64,000 bases of DNA. Source: Pampus argenteus. Taxonomy: Eukaryota; Chordata; Actinopteri; Scombriformes; Stromateidae. The notes below the pieces were generated by a model. It was not told where the DNA came from and did no database searches. It saw only the letters and a list, made by a program, of their open reading frames with translations. Where the stretch lies: NCBI GenBank assembly GCA_036937835.1, contig CM072861.1:6240001-6304000 (forward strand), in the 5' to 3' direction. Positions 35,365-47,400 of this stretch are shown one piece after another; positions within the stretch are counted from its first letter, which is position 1; every line of letters begins with the position of its first letter. Made by a program: the position numbers and the translations under genes.

Positions 35365-38300
35365 TATTACCTGAAGAGTTTAATTCCCAACCAAGACCCA
35401 GTGCACCAACGACCAATGATCATACATTAACCAAAAAGCTATGTTTTACTTCCCTGGAAGCCTGGAGGCCTATATTAAATCCCCATACTTGATACAGGTT
35501 CCTCTAATGAAATCACCCATCATAAAGCCAGTTTTAATGCAAATTAATTTGTTGTACCGTGCAAGTTTGATGGTTTTTAACATTTTTTTTTTTTTCCAAA
35601 AGTCCATTGTATGATAAGACTTTCAACAATCTAATACTAAGCTCTGACAAACTACACACATACACACACTTACACACACCACGTTGTTGTCTGCACATCA
35701 TGGACTAAAACATATATAACATATGTTTGTATTGAATGGGTGCCTCTATTCTACACTGACACAATACAGCTTGCACCCAAAGCAAAACACAAGTTATTTT
35801 AGTCTAATTTCTAATATCTGTCAAAGCATGTTGGGGGTCAGATGGGCTCTAAATCAGTAATAGTATTATTAGCATTAGATTATTTAGCATTTGTTGATCG
35901 ATAGTATTAGTATTTATTGTATCACTGGGCCTCTTAACCCCCAAATCACTACACCACATTAAAGCCAACCGTCTTTATTTTGTAGCATAATTGTGATGAA
36001 ATCCACTGATTTGTATCATATTATTTCAAAGTTTCCAGGGATGAATTGAAAAGAGAATTCTATATTTTGAGCTGGCTCGTCATCAGTGGAAGATATCAAT
36101 AAGTCATCCTTCATTGGCCTAAGAATCCTAAGAATCTCACAGCTATATATTAATTATGGTAATCTGTGTCTGCATGGAATAGTTCTTCTGTGAGATGCAT
36201 GCCAAGGCTTTGTGATCTAAAGGAGCAGAACCTACCTTAAATCAGCATGCACACATGCCATTTCTCTGATCTTAGTCAATCAGTATTCATGAACATGAGC
36301 ATCCTTTATCCAAAGCTAGAAAATCCAAAGATGAAGAGACATATTTTCATTACATTATGCTCGTGCTCTGCTATTAAAGACAAATTATATTCCATCTGGC
36401 TCCTCTACAGTGGAAGACATTATAGTCCACGTCATCCATTTAGAGATTCTCACTGAGTCATCCCTTGAATGCCATTTGGTGAATCTGTGTTATGTAGGAG
36501 GCATGACGTGATCGATGGCTGAAAATAATGGATTTTGTGTTTAATTGGAGGAGGGCAAACAAAAAACTGTTGAAAGAGCACGGTGAAGATGACATTCAGA
36601 GCTGAAAAACAGATTTTGTTTTGCCTCAGACAAACATTATTATTTTTATTTTTTTTCATTCGGAAGTGGAAAATCTTGACAGATGAAGTCTTGCTCCCAC
36701 AGTCTCTTGAGGACCATATAATGCTAACTGCATTTTTAATATTAAACTAGGATTACTAGTCTGTCAACTCTTAATCAAACAACCCTGCTGATGTCTTCTG
36801 TTGTCTCAGCTTCGATGACTTAACAGAAAGTCTGCATTACTTAGCATGTGTGGAAGTTCGGAAGTCATGGGAATGGATGGTCAAAGACAATACATTGAGT
36901 TGCATTATGGAACATGTAGGATTCATTACGGTGGATGAGTTAACCTGCCGGTGCTATGTTCAGTCATTTGCTGCTGTGACTGCTGCCACAATGCTCATTT
37001 GAAAGCTATACTGGTCACTTCCTGCTACTGCTGCCGCCATTGCTGCTATCCTCTAGGGATGGGAAGTCATTATCGTCACTCCCCACTGTGCTGACTTCAA
37101 GCAAGTGTTGGCTGACTGTTGTATACATAATATTTGAGTCACTAAAAATGACAATTGCTTTGAAAGGGGAAACTAAGCTACATCAACCTCATTAAAAATG
37201 ATAACCAACGAGCCAGCGTGTGTGCTAATGTGTAGTAAATTACCACAGAAGCAGTATTAATAGCTCCAATGACTAATGAAACGTCACCGGGGTTTGTCAA
37301 GCAAACAATGAACAAAGTCTTGAGGGGGAAGCAGTATACACATACGCAGTACTAAACTTTGTGTATTGAGGTTAGAGTGACGGATGTGTTTATTTGGCAA
37401 AAAATGCTGCACTCATTCTGTTTTATTTACACCAGGACGCTGACAAATCCTACCTGTCCATAGCTGGTCACCATTATTGAGCTGCTGCCCTTAATCAGGC
37501 ATGGGTTAAGTGCTGGAGCAGGAGAAATATAGTCCTGCACTGTACTCTAGTTGATTTACTTGAGATGCACTTGATTTATACTGCAAGATACTCAGACATT
37601 TACCTCAAGTGGGGATAGTCCTTGCAAGAAAAGATAAATCAGATTTTAAACAGATCACAGTAGGCTGCAAGGTATCCCAGGAGCACGTACAAAGTGCAAC
37701 AACTATTTACAAATGAGTCAATTATGTCTTTAAAAATCCCCGTAAACATTTTTAGGTGACATTCTTTGACTTATTGTGATGCAGCGTGTGCCGTTTGAAA
37801 AGTTGCTTAATGTGACAATATTCTTGTTCCGTGTCACTTTAGGAAAACTCTTGAGAGTCTATTAAAACTGAGAAATTACATTTTCAACAGTGGGTGAAGC
37901 AGTTAGTATCTCTCCCTCTGTACTGACTGCTGTTTGATGGCTGCCGTTTGGTTTTTTTTGGGAGCTGCAGTCTACATTTATCATGTCCAATCTTTGAAAC
38001 AGTTCCCAGAGAAGAGACAGTGTTTGAAAGATAAAAGAAAAACTGCCTTGGGACAGGTCAGGAAGTCCTGTTGGCAGCAAAATGATCCCCACACAGGCCA
38101 AATGCTGCAGTGCAAATGGCTGCTCTGTGTGTTGACACTTCGTCTTCATTTTGTCAGATTTATTGAGGCTGGACTCTGTCAAGACTGTTGACTATCCATT
38201 GAGAGCAGTCACTGCATCTATTAAATTAATATGAAAATTGGGAGAAATACAAAAAATATGTGTTTCATTCCAATTCAGGTAAACCCTGCTGGAAAAACAA

Positions 38301-39590
38301 AAAAAGGAGACTTGAGTCATTCAACAGAAGCTTGCATAGTGTGAATTTAATCCACTGTTAGATAGTCTGCAAGGACAAAACAATCAGTCAAACACTCCAA
38401 GAGAATCCAATGACAGAGATGGCTTAGAGGGATTGTACAGATTATCCAAAGTACATGTGAAAGATGATGCCGCGAGTTATAAAGGACGTCGGTTTGGGTT
38501 GTATTGTTTGTGACACTCCTCAAAGAGTCAAAAATGAGGAGGATGTGCTCCAATGTCTGCATGGAAAACTTTTAGTAAACTATATCCAAAGATGACAATG
38601 AGGATTTCTATGCTCCAGCTAATGTACGATTTAAACAAGCAGAGACCTGGACAATTACCATGGTAAGAAATAATGTTTTGGAGGACATATTGCACGGTAA
38701 TGTTTATTCCAGTCAAGGAAGATAAACATTTTTATGCCATACGTAATTTGTAGGAAGGCGGTTGGGAAGGATGGTTGATTCACATTTGCGTTGCCAGGAG
38801 ACAGTTTACAGGTGATAATTAATAAACTTTCCTCGTGAGGATTAGCGTGGTTTCCTACAAAATGCATTACCCAATTCAAATTAGTGGTAACTTTATGTGT
38901 ACTCAGGTAATCCAACATTACATTTTTTCCCGAGACTTTATCTTGAATTTGTTGTCATCCTCATTTATATGAATTAGAAAGTGCAACCAAAGATCGATCT
39001 TCAGGCTCAGTGCCTGTAGAGTTCCTGAAAGTATGAAAAACTGCCCGAGTATATCAAATTAAACAACCAATATTGTACAACTCTACAACTCCACTCCTAA
39101 TCTCTGCTTGATGCTCACGTTTCAAGGCTGCATTAGCCAACACTGAACCGTGGCCGGTCGAGTCGGGCGACGTATGAGCCCGGTTTTGAAAAGAAAGAAG
39201 AATGTCTGGAGTAAAAAAAGACAACATTAACAGCTTAATTTGTTTTTTTAAATTTTGTCCATTACCAACATACAGGTGAAAGGGTTGAGATGTATTGTCT
39301 AGACCTTTCTTTGCAGGAACATGGGAAATGTCAAGGCTCTAGCAGTGAACCATGTCCTGTGTTCTCTATGATGGGGGTTGTAATCCTCTGACTACACCAC
39401 CTTCGGGTCTTGAGTCTTTCCGGTGCCAAGGCCTCAGGATAACCTGCCCGCGGATAATGGAGTCAGCAGGCTGTTCCTCATGCTGTGGAATGACTTGTTG
39501 GTGATTCAGGGGTCATTATGGGGAAGTGAGAGCTTGACATTTACACAGAGACCAGAAGCTACTCTGTGTCTCCTCAGAACACTCTGTTGT
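35365..39590. other. unassigned DNA
   Basis: About 4.2 kb without a recognised exon or named family. A T-run lies at 35582-35596. Parts such as 37186-37290 and 38700-38930 look less decayed than typical repeat DNA and could include conserved non-coding sequence, but I cannot test that here. Confidence 0.35.
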
Positions 39591-40085
39591 TTGAACTTAA
39601 CCCTCACTTGTCTCTCTTTGTCTTTTTCATCTCTCTGTATTTACTTACACCCTGCCTGACACACTCCTGTTTTTATTTTTTTTATCTTTCTCTTAGTCTG
39701 GAAAGTGTTGTGCTTTGGATCATGGATAAGGAAGACTCCCTGGAGCTTAATTTTAAAGCAATGTTTTATAATTAAGGTCAATTCAAATTCAAAATGATCT
39801 GTGTACGTCTCTTCTTTTGCAAACACTACTTGACCTAACATGCCATTCTGTTTCTCGCCTTGTCTTGTACATGCATGCACCATCCATCTTGTACTACCGC
39901 TTTGTCTTTACTTTGTACCCTCACCTTTCCCCACCCTCTCTGCTTTTCACTCTCATCTCTACCCAACATGTTCTTGCTCCCCAAGCATCTTTTTTGCACA
40001 TTCGCCAACCGAATCCTCACCCTGTGCTACCAGCCCTCCCACCTGCCTTTATCGGAGCGCGCAATCCAAAGCAAGCCCTCAGCCC
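39590..40085 (+). other. pyrimidine-rich tract
   Basis: C/T-biased sequence of about 500 bases. Several overlapping frames exist only because stop codons are rare in such composition. Confidence 0.6.
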
Positions 40086-40099
40086 AGCCCTCTCCTAGG

Positions 40100-40345
40100 G
40101 CCTAATTAATTTACTGAAATCTCAATCAGCCTTCCACTACATTTCCATGAGCCGTATCCGGTTTGATACTCTCCGCTCTCTGCTGGGGGGCATTAGGATG
40201 ATTACGTGGAGGATCGGATCTGTCTCTTCTGCTGTGATGGCACCGTCCCGTTCCTGAGATATAACGATATAATAATGGCGTACACGCCCCTTGCTCAGGT
40301 CAGAACAAATTGAATCTTGATGCAGAAGTTCTGAGGGTTTGCAGT
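40100..40345. other. balanced-composition island between two biased tracts
   Basis: Between the pyrimidine-rich and purine-rich tracts sits about 240 bases with normal base balance and roughly ten CpGs. A minus-strand frame (40137-40349, including HYYIVISQERDGAITAEETD) has no recognisable family and no convincing splice sites. It could be a conserved non-coding element or a lost exon. Confidence 0.3.
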
Positions 40346-40384
40346 TCAATCAGAGAGAACTGTGGGTGGTGAATCTCTAGGGGA

Positions 40385-40810
40385 GACAAGGGACTCATCT
40401 GAAGTAAAGAGAGGGAGAGTTAGGAAAAGAGGAGATGGGAAGGAAAGATAAGGAGACATAGCAACAAAAAATAAATAGATAAATAAATAACAGTGTGCAA
40501 GAGGAAGACAGAGAGAGAGAGAACAAAGTGGTGAGACAGGAGGAAGAAAGATCATGGGAGAGACAGAAAAACAAAGACGGAGAAAGAGAGTACAAGAAGC
40601 TCCTAGGACCCATGCTTCATGGTTTATTCATCTACATGGCATGTTGTTGTACACACTTTCAACACACTTGTGAAATAAGCCAGGGTGGGCAGATGTAGGA
40701 GGGAAGAAGTTGAAAGGAGAAAAGATACACACAATATGAAAAGAAAAAAAAAAAAAAGGTGACGGACAAGGAGAGAAGGGTGAGGAGGAAACATAAAAAA
40801 GGCAAGTAGA
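40385..40810 (+). other. purine-rich tract
   Basis: About 400 A/G-biased bases, including AAATAAATAGATAAATAAAT near 40470 and an A-run at 40744-40757. Confidence 0.6.
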
Positions 40811-40875
40811 TTTCAGAAGAGAAGGTGAGAGTCTGCAGCAGCTCTGTGAGACTGTATTTAGGGACAGGTACTGTA

Positions 40876-40990
40876 ACAGCTAAAAGCTATACATTAGCAT
40901 CCTCACAGTGATATAATAACCATCATTTATGATATCTGCCATGTTTATTGTTGACATGTTGATGACACGTTTATCGATGTAGTGAAGCAT
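40876..40990 (+). repeat. weak fragment of the repeat family at 21871-22278
   Basis: Words GCTAAAAGCTATACATTAGC, ATCCTCACAGTG and TTGACATGTTGATGACA resemble the 5' part of that family (ATGCTCACAACGACAATGCT-type words). It is strongly diverged. Confidence 0.3.
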
Positions 40991-42554
40991 AATCCACACA
41001 CAGAATGTCTACATTTACAATAAAAGACTGAATTACTAAATAAGGTATGGTTAGGTTTGTATTAGTGGATATCCATTCAAAACAGAATAACTAAAACTAC
41101 CTGAAACATGACAACATTTTTCCATTTTTGCAGATATAAATAAAACATACCTACATAATCTACAGGTTTTTGTTTGTTTTTTCGTTAGAATGTGTTGCAG
41201 TGCATGATGATACAGTAACTTCCTGTTTATGCTGTTGATTGCATCGGGTTGCATCTTGCTACGGATGTTTCTTAACAACTTAACAAAAAACGCCAGTAGA
41301 ATTGTTTGGCAAACGACTACAACTTTTGATTAAAATACTATGTCCCTTGTGTATTGTATTTGTATTTTTGTATTTTTTGTATTGTATTTTTTTTTAATTA
41401 TTGTGTTTGTTTGTTTTCTGTACAGAAATAATGAGCATGCAGCATTAGTATAATTCAGAGTGCTTCACATTCTGACTCTAAGCGAAGGTGCACAGTTGCC
41501 ACCCTCTCGACAAGGTCTTGGTCTGAGTCATTATGCTGGAAAACAAATATCATCCCTATTCTTCAACATTATGGAGTAGAACAGTCGCATCATCTATCAA
41601 AGTACACCTGGCTGACTATTGAGCTCGGGTGCTTCCATCACACATGAGGCAATGTGAATGTGTTGCAGGAGGGGAGCAGCTTTCATTGGCTTAAAGGAGA
41701 TTTTCACACTATTCCTCATGCCCGCTGGCTGTGGTGAAACTTTGGGGCAAAGGTGAAATTGCTGCAGGGTTGGAAATAACTGCTCTAAACTAACATTGTG
41801 TGAAGACGTGATCAGCCAGCTGCACCTCTATGCCTCTAGGCCATATTCCAGACTGGCCCCTAGCCTGGGATCAGGGCTGCTGCTACACCAAGAAATCTGG
41901 ACATTGATCCAACTGGTCTGTTTTTGCTCGTAACCTCGCAATGCAACGAGGTAACGTTGTGGTGATGACTGTGGATCAATAGATACACAAATAGTAGATA
42001 TACTTATACATACTCTGTGGTAGCAAGCAGGTTTATGGTGGATTGTCCACCTCCAGTGGGCTGTGGTTGCAGGTTTCCATTGGCCTTTCATGTGATACAA
42101 TTGAACCACTTCCACACTAAACAGTAGTTGCCAAAAAAAAAAAAAAAAGACTAGATAAGCAGGGAAGACTTAAGTTTAACTCAAACTCAACTCTAATCCT
42201 TGCAAACAACAAAATATGTTTCAAAATCATCATTAAATATGATCTCAGGCTTTGCAGAATTGTCAAATGTTGTGGCAAATCATTGCACAAGATAAGACAT
42301 AAGATAATGGTAAATCATAGAAATGGGTAGGGACTATAAATGTCAAGCCACAGATACAGGAAAGGGAAACAAGGAGAGGGAGAGAGGATGAAATGTCATA
42401 GAGTGAGAGGATGACATAAAAAGAGAAACATGAGTCCATCTGTGTACAATATTTGTGTCTAAAGGCACAAAGAGAAGGAGGACTGATTTATATGACCCGT
42501 ATATTATGGGTTATGAATCCATGTAAAACCACAGACTGAGTCACTATACTATGT

Positions 42555-42558
<4 letters not shown>
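40991..42558. other. unassigned DNA
   Basis: AT-rich GTATT/GTATTTTT stretch at 41350-41395. The minus-strand frame at 41828-42115 has no domain I recognise. Nothing else. Confidence 0.4.

Positions 42559-42622
<64 letters not shown>
42559..42622 (+). repeat. (AG)n microsatellite
   Basis: 32 uninterrupted AG units. Confidence 0.95.
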
Positions 42623-42624
<2 letters not shown>

Positions 42625-42626
<2 letters not shown>

Positions 42627-44006
42627 CATTTTTTTTATTCATACAGTGTGTCTGTGTATTTCCCTTCAATGCTGCAGTGGAATCATTATTCTGTAATCAC
42701 CCTGTCTGAATTGCAAACACACACACGGTTGTCGGAGGACTGGACCTTGGGATAAAGAATAAAGGATAAAGAATAAATTATAGAAAGTAAAAGAAACAAG
42801 GAGAGATGAAAGTTAGATTTAGGGAAGAAAGGCAGGGGCTGGTAGGAATGTACTGATGTACCATGTCAGTCAGGGTAGAAACACTCATGACCCTACAGTT
42901 TGCCTTCTCTTAGTTGAAAATCATAAATAAGATCCAAGCTGAGGTTTAGACTCCCTTGCTCAATCGCTTGTGTATTAAATCAATGTGCACGCTGATTACC
43001 CTCTCATTAAGCTGATCATTAATGCCGTACTTGTAATAATTTACTGATATCACCTCAGTTTGCCCTCTGCTTTAGCCCAGTAATAACTCTTCAAGTAACT
43101 TACCGGAGAAGAAGCAAATCTGACATTAAGAGGTGTTTCCGCCATCAGTTTTTTGACTGTTCTCTGACTTCCCTCACTTTAAAAAATAAAAAATAAAAAA
43201 TGCAGCAGTGTTGCTTGGCAGCAGTTTAAAAGGGAGACGAGAGGAGGTGATAACCGCAAGAAATCAGAACAAGCGTGGTCACACGAGTGTTACATCATCT
43301 GCAGAGAAGTGCAGATAAATAAGTGTTCAATCCACAAAAAAAAAAAAAAAAAACTCAACTACAGAGCACGCACAATTTTGAAAGTTGCTTTTAAGGGTTT
43401 TTTCTAATCTTCAGGAGCAAGTTGTTACTTCATTAGGTTTTTAGGTTTTATCAGGTATTTATGTGTGTACACACTTGTGGGACAACTAACAGTCTCAAGC
43501 TCCTATAAAAAAAAAAAAAAAAAAAAAGGGCAAATGATTTTCCAGGAGAAGCTGATGAGAAACTAAAAGGTTTTAACATTATGTATGAATCAACATAGTT
43601 AATAGTTTTGGGAATCTTGATCTGGCTGAGAGTTACAGGATTGATATTATGAATACCCCTAAAAGTCTCTGAGCTGATGCATCACTCATCTGTTATCATA
43701 TCGCGACATCTCTGCCGGGTACTGCAACTGTGTTAAATGAGAGAATACATGAACTATATTTCTCATAGCAGGCGGTATTCAAGAAGGAAACAAAAATAAT
43801 AATAATAAAAACGTAGAAAAACAATGGTTCAATAATAATAATGCTGTATATATAGGCCTATAAGAACAGAATATATGCAACGAGATAAATATAGAGAAAT
43901 GTACATGAGTCACACTTTAGAATAATGCAGTTGACTCGACGCATTAATGTGAAGTATGACTCCTGAGTCCAGGATACCACATTCATATACTATACAGTAT
44001 ATCTGC
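42625..44006. other. unassigned AT-rich DNA
   Basis: A-runs at about 43337-43353 and 43507-43527. No gene or named repeat recognised. Confidence 0.4.
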
Positions 44007-44409
44007 TAAATATGAAACCTTTTAGCTTAGCTTAGCATAAGTAATAGGGACTAGCTAGTCTGGCATGTGCCTACTTTCACCTTTAAAACTAATTAATTAA
44101 CAGCTTTTATTTTGTTTGTTCATACTGTATAAAACCTGAAGTGTAAAAAAAATAAATAAAAAAAAATACGAATTTGCTGTTCTTACAAGGTATTCTGTGC
44201 CAGGCTGTTTCTTGGCCAGGTGCAGTGACTTGCTGAAGGCCGGGTGCAGTGACTACAAGATATACAGGGACATGTTAATTAGTGAGCTTTAGAGATGACG
44301 ATGATGATGATGGTGATGATGATATCAAGACCTTGCCAGGTTAACCGTTTCCTCCTGTCTGAAGTCTTTATGCAAAGCTGAGCTAACCGTGTCTGTTGCT
44401 TCATATTCA
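44007..44409 (+). mobile_element. inverted-repeat element (MITE-like), copy 1
   Basis: The left part TAAATATGAAACC...AGCTTAGCTTAGCATAA is mirrored by the right part, whose reverse complement reads TGAATATGAAGCAACAGACA then GGTTAGCTCAGCTTTGCATA. Inside are CCTGAAGTGTAAAA, CTGTTTCTTGGCCAGG and GTTAATTAGTGAGCTTTAGA, words I recognise from a very common teleost non-autonomous repeat. This copy carries a 17-base near-duplication (GGCC[A/G]GGTGCAGTGACT at 44214-44230 and 44238-44254) and a (GAT)n run. No coding capacity. Confidence 0.65.
44295..44323 (+). repeat. (GAT)n run inside the element
   Basis: About nine GAT-type triplets with one GAC and one GGT variant. It lies inside the inverted-repeat element and is not expected in other copies. 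Confidence 0.8.
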
Positions 44410-44736
44410 TGTTCTTATCGAACCGATAGCTGTGTGCATCCAATTGTACAAGCAGCATTCACAGTAAATGTACAACAGTGTTACAAAACATAACATTTGC
44501 ACAAGGAAAACAAAGTGTACGCAATTGCATCTTACAGGTTAGGACACTGGAAATCGTCAGGAAATTAAACAACTGTTTTGTAGTCTAGAAAAAGCAAGAG
44601 AAGTTCTGACAGAAGACGTTTGATTCCTTCAAAATAAGGATTACTAAATATACTCCAGGTTGTACTTATTTTACCATAGATTGAAATTACTGTGTGTCAT
44701 GCTAAGACATAGGGAAGGAGTAAGAGGCTGAGCTAT
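44410..44736. other. unassigned DNA
   Basis: Nothing recognised. Confidence 0.4.
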
Positions 44737-44875
44737 GTGCTTATGGGTGGTTGAGTTCTCAGGCTTATTAGTAGAATTTTCCTGCAGTTGTTTCAGCGGA
44801 TGGGGGACTGAGGGAGTCCACTGACTGGTGAGTTTTATACAAAAACAAGCCAGTGTTAACTGTTAACTCTGAGCA
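44737..44875 (+). repeat. local duplication, copy 1
   Basis: Matches 45080-45220 in order: GTGC/GCAC then TTATGGG/TCATGGG, TTGAGTTCT/CTGAGTTCT, GCGGA, GGGACTGAGGGA, TCCACTGA and a GTTAACTCTGAGCAGTG / GTTAGCTCTGTGCTCTG end. The copies are about 343 bases apart in the same orientation. Confidence 0.65.
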
Positions 44876-45079
44876 GTGATTGACAGTTACTACTGATGTT
44901 TATGTGACCGCTGCAGCACAAATAAAACAAAGTAGTTAAATTAGTTTCTATCCTAAGGCGAAGACCCATTTGAATAACACAAGAAAATACAAATCTACGC
45001 TCCAGTCGTCTAAGTCAGCACACATGAATGAGTTTACTGTTCACTTCTAACCCAAAGAAGAAAAGAAAAAAAGGTGTTG

Positions 45080-45220
45080 GGCACTCATGGGAGTCTGAGT
45101 TCTGAGTGGAGAGGTTTTGGGCTGAACTCTGTTGCTGTTGTGTTATGGCGGAGGGACTGAGGGAATCCACTGATTGACAGGGTTACATAGGAAACCACCA
45201 GAGCTGTTAGCTCTGTGCTC
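45080..45220 (+). repeat. local duplication, copy 2
   Basis: Partner of 44737-44875. Identity is highest around GGGACTGAGGGAATCCACTG. The family is not recognised. Confidence 0.65.
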
Positions 45221-45517
45221 TGTGCCCACAGTGCTGGAGCATACGTCACCATGCTGGGGGTCGGGAGGTTAACACACACACAAACATGCAGGGAAATAGA
45301 TGTACACACACACACATATGCGAGCAGATGATTTGATGCACACAGCCCGACTGTGTACAACTGGAAATATAATACACATTCAGACACACGCATCAATAAC
45401 GCGAAGAATCAAAGCTGCTACTTTATTTTTTTATTTTTTTTCGTCTGTTTATGCTGCTAACTTTCTTCAGCTGAAATCAAATAATTTTTTTTTTCATGGC
45501 TGACATCGAAGGGAAGA

Positions 45518-45668
45518 CACAGGTGTAATTAATAACACATGTGATAATAACTGCGTGCCATTGAGGTGTGCCAGTTCCTGCGCACACAATATGCATGGCG
45601 GCACATTTTCATTGCTTGCTGGCACACATAAATGAAAGCTGTTATTAATGTAATTAGTAACACCTGTG
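45518..45668. repeat. nested inverted repeat with homeodomain and E-box words
   Basis: Outer arms CACAGGTGT (45518-45526) and ACACCTGTG (45660-45668) are perfect reverse complements. Inner arms GTGTGCCAG (45566-45574) and CTGGCACAC (45619-45627) are also perfect. Near-symmetrical TAATTAATAAC and TTATTAATGTAATTAGTAAC lie next to the outer arms. The segment is either a small hairpin element or a dyad-symmetric regulatory sequence. Confidence 0.6.
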
Positions 45669-45689
45669 CTTTTCCTGCAATGACACGTT

Positions 45690-46592
45690 AAAGTGTGTAG
45701 CTACACGGAGGGAATGCAGTTTGTCTTCTAGAAATCCACCACGCAATTGTAATACACAGCGAGATCTCATTAAACAAGGTCTGTTTGTCTTGTTTTGGGT
45801 GCCAAATTAAATGGAAAGCAACCAAGAGTCCTTAGTAAGGTGTTGAGCCATCAGGGAAGAACAGCATTCTTCCCTCATTGGGAAATCTAATGGTTTGCTC
45901 AATAATCACCATTAAGTGTTCAGTGTGCTTTTTCTATTCAAGTTTTTACTTTGTCTATATATCCGCAACCTTTTCTGGAGTCTTGTTGATGTAAGAATAA
46001 TAACACTTCATCTTAAGTTAGTGGCAAAATAAGTCATTTCCCTGAACTTTGAGCCCATCAAATGTTTGCAATATTGTAAAAATGCAACAAACAGTAATAA
46101 GCGATACAACGGAATGATGACGAACCACCTGCAGTTTTGCTCTAAAAAATAAAAGAGTCACATACTCTTTAGACTGAAAAAAAAAGAGTCTAAAATGGCT
46201 TTTAGTCTTTGAATCATGCAGTGACAGGAAGGGTTAATTTTCTAACCGTCTTAATGACATGACAGCCTTTCACTTCGTGATGGACCCCTCTGCCCCCGCC
46301 ACCCCCAGAGTCTCTTATAATAGCTTCATCACATTAGGGTGGTAAACACGAATGGTCTCTTCAGCACAAAGCAATCTGATGGAGTGGACATAATGCATAA
46401 TGAGGACTCAGACTGTATAGTATTTTTATGACTAAGACAGGGCTGAGGCTAATTTTGGTTGCATTCAGTTTATTACTTTTTTTTTCAGTTATGACAGAAA
46501 ATCATTTAAAATACAATTAATAAAAGTAATGTGTTGTTGTTGTAATTCAACAATTCTAGCATGTGGTTGTTTTGTCACTATATTATAGCATG
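45690..46592. other. unassigned DNA
   Basis: No exon or named repeat recognised. Confidence 0.4.
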
Positions 46593-46686
46593 GAAGAAGA
46601 AGAAGAAAAAGAAGAGGAGGAAGAAGAAGAAGAAGAGGAGGAAGAAAAAGAAGAAGAAGAGGAGGAAGAAATAGAAGAAGAAGAGT
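46593..46686 (+). repeat. imperfect (GAA/GAG)n purine repeat
   Basis: About 30 GAA/GAG/AAA triplets. The glutamate-rich frame across it is an artefact of the repeat: it lacks any flanking conserved sequence or splice sites. Confidence 0.9.
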
Positions 46687-46689
46687 ATG

Positions 46690-47157
46690 AAGATACTACA
46701 TCAACATCCAAAACGAAAATGACAAATGGGAAACTTGAATTTTAATATTTCACACAACCAACTTAGACAGCTGTCACTCAAAGTCAGATGACTGATGTTG
46801 TTCATTCAGTACGGTCATTAATACTAATATTCATTTGGCAAATAATTAGCTAGCTAGGGTACAAGAACTGTAGCTAATGAGTGAAAAGGTGCAAGTCGTC
46901 AACATCTCGTGGCGTGTTGTGTTTTCTGAGGTTGAAATGGAACCTCAGACATTCGATATGACTCTTTTTAACTCCATGTAACCCCAACTCAAAATCATTT
47001 CTTCCCTTAGGTTAAAGTTCAGAATATATAAGATTGTCCGACGTTTTGAGGTCTGGCATCTATATCTGAAGTCCCCTATTTCCATCTAAACTAATTGAAT
47101 GTTTAGAGCTGCACTAATACACGTTTTATTTTTAAGGGTCAATGGCTGCGTCAAGCG
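46690..47157. other. unassigned DNA
   Basis: Nothing recognised. Confidence 0.4.
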
Positions 47158-47400
47158 AAAGATAAGATAAGATATACTTTATTAATCCCACAACGGGGAA
47201 ATTTACTTGCTACAGCAGCGGAAGGAGGGAAAGAAAACACAGTCTACATATTTACAGAAAATTTACAGAAAAAAATTACAGATTTACAGAAAGTATAAAA
47301 ACAGGTATGTACAAGAGACTACAACATGATCAAGTGCAGGTGTTGTAAAGTCTCACAGCAGCAGGGATGAAAGACCTGCGGAAAGATACTGCTCATAGTT
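47158..47400 (-). mobile_element. 3' end of a LINE (L2/Rex-like), minus strand
   Basis: Read on the minus strand the segment starts with the last codons of an ORF2 (FRRSFIPAAVRLYNTCT, stop at 47330-47332). It continues through a T-rich 3' UTR and ends with AATTTCCCCGTTGTGGGATT, AATAAAGTATATC and short TTATC repeats (47161-47176). The SFIPAAVRLYN motif is the conserved ORF2 C-terminus, and the TTTCCCCxTxGGGATxAATAAAG hairpin tail is typical of teleost LINEs. No further coding sequence is recognisable beyond 47400, so the copy is heavily 5' truncated. Confidence 0.75.

Noticed and set aside
46563..46745. Glutamate-rich open frame that could pass for an acidic protein
   Set aside because: It is the translation of a GAA/GAG simple repeat, with no conserved flanks or splice sites.
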